NCBI GenBank assembly: GCA_030681795.1
Contig: JAUXRG010000016.1
Coordinates: 56,497-120,496 of the forward strand
Direction of reading: 5' to 3'
Length of the DNA stretch: 64,000 nucleotides
From: Rubrivivax sp.
GTDB lineage: Bacteria; Pseudomonadota; Gammaproteobacteria; Burkholderiales; Burkholderiaceae_C
A model generated the notes under the pieces. It was given only the letters and a program-made list of their open reading frames with translations, did not search any database and was not told the DNA's origin. How positions within the stretch are numbered: position 1 is the first letter of the stretch; each line of letters begins with the position of its first letter. Shown piece by piece: positions 1-7,887 of the stretch. A program made the translations under genes and the position numbers.

Positions 1-1
1 C

Positions 2-163
2 GTCATCGTTGGCCTGGCGACCTGGCTCGCTTTCCTGGCGATCGGTGTCGAGCACGCGGCCGTGTGCGGCCTGCTGCTCGGCGTACCGATCCTGTTGATG
101 CTCAAGGCCGTGTGCGACCGGGTCGATGACCTCAAGCCACTCGGCGAAATGCTCGGAACCTGA
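2..163 (+). CDS. AI-2E family transporter, C-terminal fragment
   Basis: Only the last 53 codons are present; the 5' part lies before the window. The visible part has a hydrophobic helix (LATWLAFLAIGVEH), a second helix with the GLLLGVPILLMLK pattern, and the tail CDRVDDLKPLGEMLG. This is the usual ending of AI-2E/PerM-type permeases, where the final helix is followed by a short cytoplasmic tail of the form C..VE.L.P.GE.LG. Members have about eight membrane segments and export or exchange small molecules. The substrate cannot be told from the fragment. The family assignment rests on this tail alone. Confidence 0.7.
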   Translation, partial: VIVGLATWLAFLAIGVEHAAVCGLLLGVPILLMLKAVCDRVDDLKPLGEMLGT

Positions 164-667
164 GCTTGCCCGGCATTTGCGCAGGCCGTGTGGCCTCGTT
201 CCAGGAGCGGCGGGCTGGCTGAAACCTCAACGGCTGCCCTGCGCGACCTGCACCAGGCTTGCAGGTCGATGTGGCTCGACGTCGTAGGGGGTTGGTGAAG
301 CTGAAGCTCCCATCGGCCAAGTCCAGCGCACCGGCCACGATGAGCGCGCGGCTCTCCGCGGCGGTTGACGGTGACGGTGGGGCTGGGCGCGGTGGTCATA
401 TGTATGCGGTGCTCTTCGGTTGACTGCAGCATGCGGCCGGCGTTGCCCACGGCCAAGCGGTCTGGACAGGTAGGCAATGTCCTACAGCAGTCTTGGAGAT
501 TCGCCGAATGCCCTGCGGCGAGGGGACGGGCACACTCGGCCGGGCAAACCATTCCCCCGCGCCACCTTTGCGTGGCCCGACTTCCATGCCTAGCCCACCC
601 GCACGCAGGGCCGCAGCCCGGATCTCGAATCCGAACGCCACAGTGCCTTTGATTGCCGTTCATTCAC
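164..667. other. 504-bp gap, no convincing gene
   Basis: I find no reading frame with recognisable protein content here. Short frames on both strands are Arg/Ala/Pro-rich and look like GC-driven noise. The one structured item is an inverted repeat at 470-485, listed separately. The gap is long for this dense genome, so it may hold remnants of a lost gene or a long regulatory region for the receiver gene that follows. Confidence 0.5.
470..485. promoter_or_regulatory. inverted repeat GTAGG-N6-CCTAC, possible response-regulator site
   Basis: The 16 bases read GTAGG CAATGT CCTAC, with perfect 5-bp arms and a 6-base spacer. The layout matches the GacA-type box (TGTAAG-N6-CTTACA) bound by LuxR-class response regulators, with related half-sites. 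A near copy (TAGGGAATGTCCTG) lies at 24220-24233. A GacA/UvrY-like regulator is encoded 0.6 kb away at 1088-1720. The repeat is seen directly; that it is an operator, and for which regulator, is inference. Confidence 0.35.
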
Positions 668-1072
668 TTGCTCAATACCTACATCGTCGAAGACAGCCCG
701 GTCATCCGCGAGAACCTGGTCGCCACGCTCGAGGAGCTGGTGCCGGTTCGCGTGGTGGGTACCGCCGAGGACGAAGCAACGGCGCTGCGGTGGCTGGGCG
801 ATCCCGGCCACCCGGTCGATCTGGTGATCGTGGACATCTTTCTCAAGCAGGGCTCAGGACTGGGCGTGCTGCGGGTGGCGCAAGCGCAGCCGCAGCGCTA
901 CCGCCTGGTGGTGCTGAGCAACTACGCCACGCCCGACATGCGCCGCAAATGTCTGGCGCTGGGTGCCGACCGGGTGTTCGACAAGTCCAACGAGATCGAC
1001 GCGCTGATCCAGTACTGCGGCCGGCTCGCCGCCGGCGACTGCCCCGGCAGCAGACCCGCCGTGCTGGCCTGA
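668..1072 (+). CDS. single-domain response regulator (receiver only)
   Basis: This 134-residue protein is a CheY-like receiver with no output domain. From the TTG at 668 it has the acidic pair E8-D9 (YIVEDSPV), phospho-acceptor D56 in LVIVDIFLKQG, and K106 in FDKSNE. I prefer TTG 668 because related receivers begin M-L-N-T-Y-I-V-E-D; a TTG at 653 is also possible, and neither has a clear ribosome site. It lies next to a LuxR-type regulator and a CHASE3 kinase, so it may act as a phosphate sink, a competitor or a phosphorelay intermediate for that kinase. That role is inference. Confidence 0.8.
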   Translation: MLNTYIVEDSPVIRENLVATLEELVPVRVVGTAEDEATALRWLGDPGHPVDLVIVDIFLKQGSGLGVLRVAQAQPQRYRLVVLSNYATPDMRRKCLALGADRVFDKSNEIDALIQYCGRLAAGDCPGSRPAVLA

Positions 1073-1087
1073 CGGGTGCCATTCAGG

Positions 1088-1720
1088 CTATTGAATCAGG
1101 CCGTTCTTCAGCGCGTAGTAGGTCAGGTCGCTGTTCGAGGCCAGGCCCATCTTTTCCATCACCCGCGTGCGGTAGGTGCTGACGGTCTTGACGCTGAGCG
1201 ACATGCTCTCGGCCATGTGGCCTATGGTTTCGCCCCTGGCCAGGCGCAGGAAGACCTGCAGTTCGCGCTCCGACAACTGCTCGTGCGGCGGCAGGTCGCC
1301 GCCCCCGCTCAGGCCGTCGGCAAGGCGCTCGGCCACGCCGGCCGTGATGTACTTGCGCCCGCGGGCCACGGTGCGGATCGCCTTGACGATTTCTTCGGGG
1401 TCGCAGTCCTTGTTGAGGTAGCCGCTGGCGCCCTGGCGCAGCAGCGTGGTGGCGTAGTGCTCTTCGGCAAAACCGCTCAGGATCAGCACCGCCAGGTCGG
1501 GCGCGCGCGCGCGAATGGCCGCCAGCGCATCGACCCCGCTTTGGCCCGGCATCGAGATGTCCAGCACGATCACGTCGACCCCGCCCTTGCGCACGATCTC
1601 CAGCGCGTCGCGCCCGTTGGCCGCCTCGGCCACGACGGCGAAGTCGGCCTGGTCGGCGAAGAACTGGCGCAACCCGGCGCGCACCATGGCGTGGTCGTCG
1701 ACGATGGCTATGCGGATCAT
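1088..1720 (-). CDS. LuxR/NarL-family response regulator (GacA/UvrY-like)
   Basis: A 210-residue DNA-binding regulator. The N-terminal receiver starts MIRIAIVDDH and has the acidic residues D8-D9, acceptor D54 (VIVLDISMPG) and a conserved switch Thr/Ser region. The C-terminal LuxR helix-turn-helix runs from about residue 146, with LSERELQVF, the recognition region SLSVKTVSTYR and a DLTYYALKNGL tail. The ATG at 1720 is chosen because receivers start directly before the first beta strand; a frame extension to 1747 adds only nine unlikely residues. It is transcribed away from the CHASE3 kinase at 1777 with 56 bp between starts, which suggests a divergent, co-regulated two-component pair. Targets are unknown. 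Confidence 0.88.
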   Translation of the reverse strand: MIRIAIVDDHAMVRAGLRQFFADQADFAVVAEAANGRDALEIVRKGGVDVIVLDISMPGQSGVDALAAIRARAPDLAVLILSGFAEEHYATTLLRQGASGYLNKDCDPEEIVKAIRTVARGRKYITAGVAERLADGLSGGGDLPPHEQLSERELQVFLRLARGETIGHMAESMSLSVKTVSTYRTRVMEKMGLASNSDLTYYALKNGLIQ

Positions 1721-1776
1721 GGTTTGTGGCGGCGCTCCTCGGCGCATGATCCCACGTTCAAGGGTGAGGGCTGAAG

Positions 1777-3144
1777 ATGGACGTGGTCACGGTGGTCAAT
1801 CGCAGTCCCTTCGTCGTTCCGCTGGCCTTTGCAGCGGCGGTGGCGATGGTCGTCATCAGTGAAGGCGCGCATTGGCAGTCGATCCGGGCGCTGGACGATC
1901 TGGGCGCGATCAGCGCCGCACGCAGCAGCGTCCAGGGCTTGCAGCAGGGCATCCTGGCCGCCGAGGCCGGGCAGCGCGGCTACCTGCTGACCGGCCGCAA
2001 GGAGTACCTGGCGCCGTATGAAGATGCGCTGGTCGAGATCGGCGAGTCGTTCAGGCAGCTCGACCCGTATTACGCTGAAGGCACGGGCTCCGGCGAGGTG
2101 CTCGGCAGGCTGCGCGCCTTGACCCGCACCAAGCTCTCGGAGCTTGCAACAGCGATCCGCCTGTACGACGAGGGCAAGAGCGCCGCCAGCACGGACATCG
2201 TCCTGAGCGAGCTCAACAAGCGGCAGATGGAAGCCATCCGCGCGCTCGGCACGAAGCTGCTGGAACGGCAGGCAGTGAAGGCCGAGGCCGGCCGCGAAGA
2301 CCTCTACCGCACCCTGCTGTGGCGGCGCATCGGCATGGCGCTGCTGAGCTTCGTCAGCCTGCTGGCACTGTACTTGTACCTGCGGCAGACCCACGCGCTC
2401 AAGAGGCAGGAACAGCACCTGAAGGAGATCGTGCAGGCCGAACGCGACCGGCTGGAGATCGAAGTCGCCCAGCGCACGGCGCAGCTCACCGAATTGACCC
2501 ACCACCTGCAGACCGCGCGTGAAGACGAACGCAACCGCCTGGCGCGCAACCTGCACGACGAACTCGGCGCGCTGCTGACCTCGGCCAAGCTCGACGCGGC
2601 GCGCATCAGGTCACGGCTGGCCGGCACCGCGCCCGAGGCCCTGGAACGGCTCGCGCATCTGGTGGACACGTTGAACCAGAGCATCGCGTTGGGCCGCAGC
2701 ATCATCGAAGACCTGCGACCCTCGACGCTGAGCAACCTGGGGCTGGTCGCGACGCTGGAGATCCTGGCGCGCGAGTTCTCTGCGCAATCGGGCGTCCCGG
2801 TCGAGTGCGCACTCGCCCCCGTCAAGCTCGGCGCCACCACCGAGCTGATGGTCTATCGGCTGGTCCAGGAGGCCATCACCAACCTCAGCAAGTACGCCCG
2901 CGCGCGCCACGTCTGGGTCAACCTGGCTGCACGCGGTGGCCAAGTCGAGGTGAGCGTGCGTGACGACGGCCTCGGCTTCGACACCGCCATGCCATCGAAG
3001 TCGGCCTACGGCCTGATGGGCATGCGCTTTCGCGTCGAAGCCGAAGGCGGCAAGCTGACCGTGGTGTCCGCACCCGGGCAAGGCACGCTGGTGCGGATGA
3101 TGCTGCCGGAATCTGGCGCGGACACAGAGCTGGGCAAGGCCTGA
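1777..3144 (+). CDS. CHASE3-domain sensor histidine kinase (HisKA_3 type)
   Basis: A 455-residue membrane sensor kinase. A first membrane helix (about residues 10-30) is followed by a periplasmic CHASE3-like region, with the typical AEAGQRGYLLTG stretch near residue 65. A second helix (about 187-205, MALLSFVSLLALYLYLR) leads into a coiled coil. The HisKA_3 dimerization/phospho-acceptor motif ARNLHDELG places the phospho-histidine at H260. The ATPase domain shows the N-box (VQEAITNLSKYA), the DDGLGFD G1 box and YGLMGMRFR. HisKA_3 kinases pair with LuxR-type regulators, which fits the divergent regulator at 1088-1720. The signal sensed is unknown. Confidence 0.9.
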   Translation: MDVVTVVNRSPFVVPLAFAAAVAMVVISEGAHWQSIRALDDLGAISAARSSVQGLQQGILAAEAGQRGYLLTGRKEYLAPYEDALVEIGESFRQLDPYYAEGTGSGEVLGRLRALTRTKLSELATAIRLYDEGKSAASTDIVLSELNKRQMEAIRALGTKLLERQAVKAEAGREDLYRTLLWRRIGMALLSFVSLLALYLYLRQTHALKRQEQHLKEIVQAERDRLEIEVAQRTAQLTELTHHLQTAREDERNRLARNLHDELGALLTSAKLDAARIRSRLAGTAPEALERLAHLVDTLNQSIALGRSIIEDLRPSTLSNLGLVATLEILAREFSAQSGVPVECALAPVKLGATTELMVYRLVQEAITNLSKYARARHVWVNLAARGGQVEVSVRDDGLGFDTAMPSKSAYGLMGMRFRVEAEGGKLTVVSAPGQGTLVRMMLPESGADTELGKA

Positions 3145-3504
3145 GCCGCGGCGTGTGCCGCGTCCTACGCGCAGCCGCCCGCTCGGCTGACAAGGCTGCG
3201 GCTGTGTCGCTTATCGCCGCCGCGAGCGCGGCGGGAAAGAGTCTGGCCCTTCGGGTGGGGGGCCCAACCACCCGGCATTCAAGTTCGCCCTTTTCAACCT
3301 GAATTGGGATCAACCGCAAGGGCGGTGGACTTCGGCCATGAAGGCCCTGGACGGCCGGTTGCGCGTTGACGGGCCACGGCGGCTCGTCACGCCGGCCGAT
3401 CCTCTTTACCCGTCTTTGCACGGCCGCGGCGGCGCCGCGGTCAACTCCACCGCCGGCCTGCCGTTGAGTCACCTCCGGCAGCAATGCTCCATTGGGGGAA
3501 CTCG
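3145..3504. other. 360-bp gap with two G/C-rich hairpins
   Basis: No gene is supported here. Two inverted repeats stand out: 3217-3234 (CCGCCGCG, 2-base loop, CGCGGCGG) and 3252-3274 (CGGGTGG ... CCACCCG with a 9-base loop). Neither is followed by a T-run, so they could be weak or Rho-assisted terminators of the upstream kinase gene. The rest probably holds the promoter of the small lipoprotein gene at 3505. Confidence 0.45.
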
Positions 3505-3699
3505 ATGAACTACAGACTGAACTACAGGCGTTTGGCGGTGCGATTGGGCGTGGTGGCCACAGTGGCCGTGATGCTGGGCGGTTGCTGCGTCCTGCCCTTC
3601 GGGCCGGGCAGGCATGGCGGGCGTGGCGTGTACGTCGACGGCGGTCTCTCGCAGCAAGACCATCCACGCAACGAGCGGCCCGGCCCTGGCCGGCGCTGA
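3505..3699 (+). CDS. small predicted lipoprotein
   Basis: A 64-residue protein beginning [15 protein letters not shown], with a positively charged N-terminus, one hydrophobic stretch and the lipobox-like VMLGGC-C near residue 25. The mature part is short and rich in Gly, Arg and Pro. The ATG at 3505 is preceded by a GGGGGAA stretch that can serve as ribosome site. The signal II-type leader supports export and lipidation; no function is recognised. The mature segment is only about 39 residues of low complexity, so a non-coding explanation is possible, but lipobox and start context fit together. Confidence 0.55.
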   Translation: MNYRLNYRRLAVRLGVVATVAVMLGGCCVLPFGPGRHGGRGVYVDGGLSQQDHPRNERPGPGRR

Positions 3700-3761
3700 G
3701 TTCGACGCTCCCGAAGCGCTCGTCACGCACGGCGGCGTGCGGCTTGCGGGACAATCGCCGC

Positions 3762-4697
3762 ATGATCCAGCAACGCACGATCAAGCAGCTCACGCGGGCC
3801 GTCGGCGTGGGTGTGCATAGCGGCGAGAAGGTCGAGCTCACGCTGCGTCCGGCGCCGCCGGATACCGGCATCGTCTTTCGCCGCACCGACCTGCCGGTGC
3901 CGGTGGACATCCCGGTCTCTGCGCTGGCGGTCAGCGACACGCGCATGGCCAGCACCATCAGCGCCGGCGGCGACCCCGGCGGCCCCAAGGTGCAGACCAT
4001 CGAGCACCTGATGTCGGCCTGCGCCGGCCTGGGGTTGGACAACCTGTACGTGGACATCAGCGCCGAAGAGGTGCCCATCCTCGACGGCAGCGCGGCGAGC
4101 TTCGTCTTCCTGCTGCAAAGCGCCGGCATCGAGTTGCAGAGGGCACCCAAGCGCTTCCTGCGCGTCTTGAAGACGGTGGAGATCCGCGAAGGCGAGGGCG
4201 CGACGCTGAAGTGGGCGCGGCTGGAACCCTTCCACGGCTACAAGCTGAGCTTCGAGATCGAGTTCCACCACCCCGCGGTGGACGCCACCGGTCGGCGCGT
4301 CGAGTTCGACTTCTCCACCGGCCAGTACAAGCGCGACATCGCCCGCGCCCGCACCTTCGGCTTCACCAAGGACGTCGAGATGATGCGCGCCCGCGGCCTG
4401 GGCCTGGGCGGCAATATGGACAACGTGATCGTCGTTGACGACTACCGCGTGCTCAACGCCGATGGCCTGCGCTACGACGACGAGTTCGTGAAGCACAAGA
4501 TCCTCGACGCCATCGGCGACCTGCACATCGCGGGGCGTCCGCTGCTGGCCAGCTACGTGGCCTACAAGAGCGGCCACGCGCTGAACAACCAGCTGCTGCG
4601 CAAGCTGCTGGCCGACGCGAGCGCCTACGAGGTGGTGACCTTCGAGCGCGAGGCCGACGCCCCGCGCGGGTTCGCCGAGCTCGCGCCGGCCTGGTAG
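3762..4697 (+). CDS. lpxC: UDP-3-O-acyl-N-acetylglucosamine deacetylase
   Basis: LpxC catalyses the committed, zinc-dependent deacetylation step of lipid A synthesis in the cytoplasm. The 311-residue length is normal. It begins [21 protein letters not shown], and the zinc ligands are visible as H82 (TIEHLMSA) and the pair H245/D249 in [10 protein letters not shown]. The catalytic-base region SGHALNN holds H272. The ATG at 3762 is used because family members start M-(I/L)-x-Q-R-T-(I/L)-K. A GACAAT sequence sits a few bases upstream and could be a -10 element. Commonly lpxC follows the fts cluster in betaproteobacteria; here a lipoprotein and two-component genes precede it. Confidence 0.97.
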   Translation: MIQQRTIKQLTRAVGVGVHSGEKVELTLRPAPPDTGIVFRRTDLPVPVDIPVSALAVSDTRMASTISAGGDPGGPKVQTIEHLMSACAGLGLDNLYVDISAEEVPILDGSAASFVFLLQSAGIELQRAPKRFLRVLKTVEIREGEGATLKWARLEPFHGYKLSFEIEFHHPAVDATGRRVEFDFSTGQYKRDIARARTFGFTKDVEMMRARGLGLGGNMDNVIVVDDYRVLNADGLRYDDEFVKHKILDAIGDLHIAGRPLLASYVAYKSGHALNNQLLRKLLADASAYEVVTFEREADAPRGFAELAPAW

Positions 4698-4713
4698 CCA
4701 AGGCGTCGCGGCC

Positions 4714-4899
4714 ATGCTCGTCTTTCGCCTGGTTTTCGGCCTGCTGCTGGTGGCGGGCCTGCTCGCCTTCGCTGCCTACATCGCCACCGGGCAGGTGGCC
4801 TGGCGCCAGCGTGGCCTGGTCATCGTCAAGTGGACGGTGCTGGCGGCCTTCGGCTTCTTCGCCGTGCTGATCCTGGAACGGCTGGCGCTGATGCTGTAG
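4714..4899 (+). CDS. small inner-membrane protein, two helices
   Basis: A 61-residue protein made almost entirely of two hydrophobic helices (about residues 3-24 and 37-58) joined by a short basic loop (TGQVAWRQRG). It begins 16 bp after the lpxC stop, so it is probably co-transcribed with lpxC. I recognise the general pattern of small uncharacterised membrane proteins of Burkholderiales but no function. A real gene is supported by the clean two-helix topology, the ATG start and its position in the operon. Confidence 0.65.
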   Translation: MLVFRLVFGLLLVAGLLAFAAYIATGQVAWRQRGLVIVKWTVLAAFGFFAVLILERLALML

Positions 4900-4928
4900 C
4901 CCGCGCGCGGCGGGCCTCAACGCTCACG

Positions 4929-6110
<1,182 letters not shown>

Positions 6111-6154
6111 GGGTGGGGCGGGCCAGCGATTGGGTCTTGGGCAGAATGCGCTCC

Positions 6155-6898
6155 ATGGCCGAGCGAAAAGATGTCGAAATGTGCCTGCAGGCGTTGCTGC
6201 AGCCCGAGGCGTTCAAGGATTATGGGCCGAACGGTCTGCAGGTCGAGGGGGCCCGCGAGGTGCGCCACATCGTCTCGGGCGTGACGGCGAGCCTGGCCTT
6301 CATCGACCGGGCCATCGCCGCCGGCGCCGACACGCTGCTCGTGCACCACGGGCTGTTCTGGCGCGGGCAGGACGGCCGGCTCACCGGCTGGCTGGCCGCG
6401 CGCGTGCGCCGGCTGATGGCCGCGAACCTGAACCTCTTCGCCTACCACCTGCCGCTGGACGCGCATGCCGAGTTCGGCAACAACGCCCAGCTCGGTCTGC
6501 GCCTGGGCCTGGTGGCCGATGCACGCTTCGGCGAGCAGGATCTGGGTTTCATGGCCCCCGCGGCGACTTCCTTGGAGGTCTTGCGAGTCGCGGCGCAGTG
6601 CCAGCTCGGCCGTGAGCCGCTGGCGGTGCCGGGCGACGGCCGCACGCTGCGCCGCGTGGCCTGGTGCACAGGCGGGGCGCAGGGCTACTTCGAGGCCGCC
6701 ATCGAGGCCGGCGCCGACGCCTTTCTCACCGGCGAGATCTCCGAGCCGCAGGCCCACCTGGCGCGCGAGACCGGGGTGGCTTTCATCGCCTGCGGCCACC
6801 ACGCCACCGAGCGTTTCGGCGCGCCGGCGGTGGCCGCGCATGTGGCCGCGCAGTTCGGGCTGACGCACGAGTTCATCGACGTGGAGAACCCGGCATGA
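6155..6898 (+). CDS. Nif3-like dinuclear metal center protein
   Basis: A 247-residue member of the Nif3/YbgI family. Family hallmarks are YGPNGLQVEG near the N-terminus, the metal-binding LLVHHGLFW (paired His), the LFAYHLPLDAH segment, the central ITGE-like FLTGEISEPQ, and the C-terminal FIACGHHATERFG. The family forms hexameric rings with two metal ions; the YbgI subgroup has been linked to GTP cyclohydrolase-like roles, but the physiological substrate remains unclear. ATG 6155 is chosen; an in-frame ATG at 6146 is also possible. The stop overlaps the pdxA start by ATGA, so the two genes are translationally coupled. Confidence 0.9.
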   Translation: MAERKDVEMCLQALLQPEAFKDYGPNGLQVEGAREVRHIVSGVTASLAFIDRAIAAGADTLLVHHGLFWRGQDGRLTGWLAARVRRLMAANLNLFAYHLPLDAHAEFGNNAQLGLRLGLVADARFGEQDLGFMAPAATSLEVLRVAAQCQLGREPLAVPGDGRTLRRVAWCTGGAQGYFEAAIEAGADAFLTGEISEPQAHLARETGVAFIACGHHATERFGAPAVAAHVAAQFGLTHEFIDVENPA

Positions 6899-7887
6899 AC
6901 CCCATCGTGGTGACCATGGGCGACGCCGCGGGCATCGGCCCGGAGATCATCGTGCGGGCCTTTCAGCGCGGCGAGCTGGCCGATGCGGTGGTGATCGGCG
7001 ATGTGGACGTGCTGCGCCGCGCCGGCCCTGCGATGACGGCGCGGATCGAGCATCCCGCCGATCTGCCCCAGGTGCCACCGGGCTGCCTGCCGGTGATCGC
7101 GCCGCCGGGCCTGCCAGCGGGCTTGGCGGCGCTGCCCCTGGGTGTGGTCGACGCGCGCAACGGCGCGGCCGCCGCGCGCTGCATCGAGCACGCCGTGCGC
7201 CTGGTCCGGGCCGGCCAGGCCGCGGCCATCGTCACCGCGCCGATCCACAAGGAAGCCTTCGCCGCCGCCGGCGTGCCCTACCCGGGCCACACCGAGATGC
7301 TGCAGGCGCTGGCCGCCGAGCCGGGTGCCGCGCCGCCACCGGTGCGCATGATGCTGGCCAATGCGGAGCTGCGCGTGGTGCTGGTGACGATCCATCTGGC
7401 TTTGCGCCGGGCCATAGAGGCGGTGACCTTCGACGCCGTGCTGCACACGCTGCGCATCGCCCAGCGCGCGGCCGTGGGCTGGGGGCAGACGCAACCCCGC
7501 ATCGCCGTGGCGGGGTTGAACCCGCATGCGGGCGAAGGCGGGCTCTTCGGTGACGAGGAACTGCGCATCATCGGCCCGGCGGTGCAGGCTGCCGTCGCTG
7601 AGGGCATCCTCGCCAGCGGCCCTTACGCACCGGACACCGTATTCATGCGCGCCCGCCAGGGCGAGTTCGACGTGGTCGTGGCGATGACGCACGACCACGG
7701 GCTGATCCCGGTGAAATACCTCGGGGTGGAAGAGGGCGTGAACGTGACGCTGGGCCTGCCCTTCGTGCGCACCAGCCCCGACCACGGCACGGCCTTCGAT
7801 ATCGCTGGCCGCGGGCTGGCCGACCCGGCCAGCCTGATCGCCGCGCTGCGCATGGCGCGGCGCCTGGCTTACCCGCCGGCGGCCTGA
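6895..7887 (+). CDS. pdxA: 4-hydroxythreonine-4-phosphate dehydrogenase
   Basis: PdxA oxidises 4-phosphohydroxy-L-threonine in the DXP-dependent route to pyridoxal 5'-phosphate. The 330-residue length is typical. The start MNPIVVTMGDAAGIGPEI is the standard N-terminus. Metal-ligand histidines are seen in YPGHTEML, in NPHAGEGGLFGDEE and in MTHDHGLIPVKYL. ATG 6895 overlaps the Nif3-like stop by four bases. The 3' end overlaps the convergent DUF1631 gene by 19 bp. Confidence 0.97.
   Translation: MNPIVVTMGDAAGIGPEIIVRAFQRGELADAVVIGDVDVLRRAGPAMTARIEHPADLPQVPPGCLPVIAPPGLPAGLAALPLGVVDARNGAAAARCIEHAVRLVRAGQAAAIVTAPIHKEAFAAAGVPYPGHTEMLQALAAEPGAAPPPVRMMLANAELRVVLVTIHLALRRAIEAVTFDAVLHTLRIAQRAAVGWGQTQPRIAVAGLNPHAGEGGLFGDEELRIIGPAVQAAVAEGILASGPYAPDTVFMRARQGEFDVVVAMTHDHGLIPVKYLGVEEGVNVTLGLPFVRTSPDHGTAFDIAGRGLADPASLIAALRMARRLAYPPAA

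Noticed and set aside
132..652. Short frames on both strands in the first gap, including a minus-strand frame containing ALIVAGALDLADGSFSF
   Set aside because: No family resemblance, no ribosome site and composition as expected from random GC-rich DNA. A decayed gene cannot be excluded.
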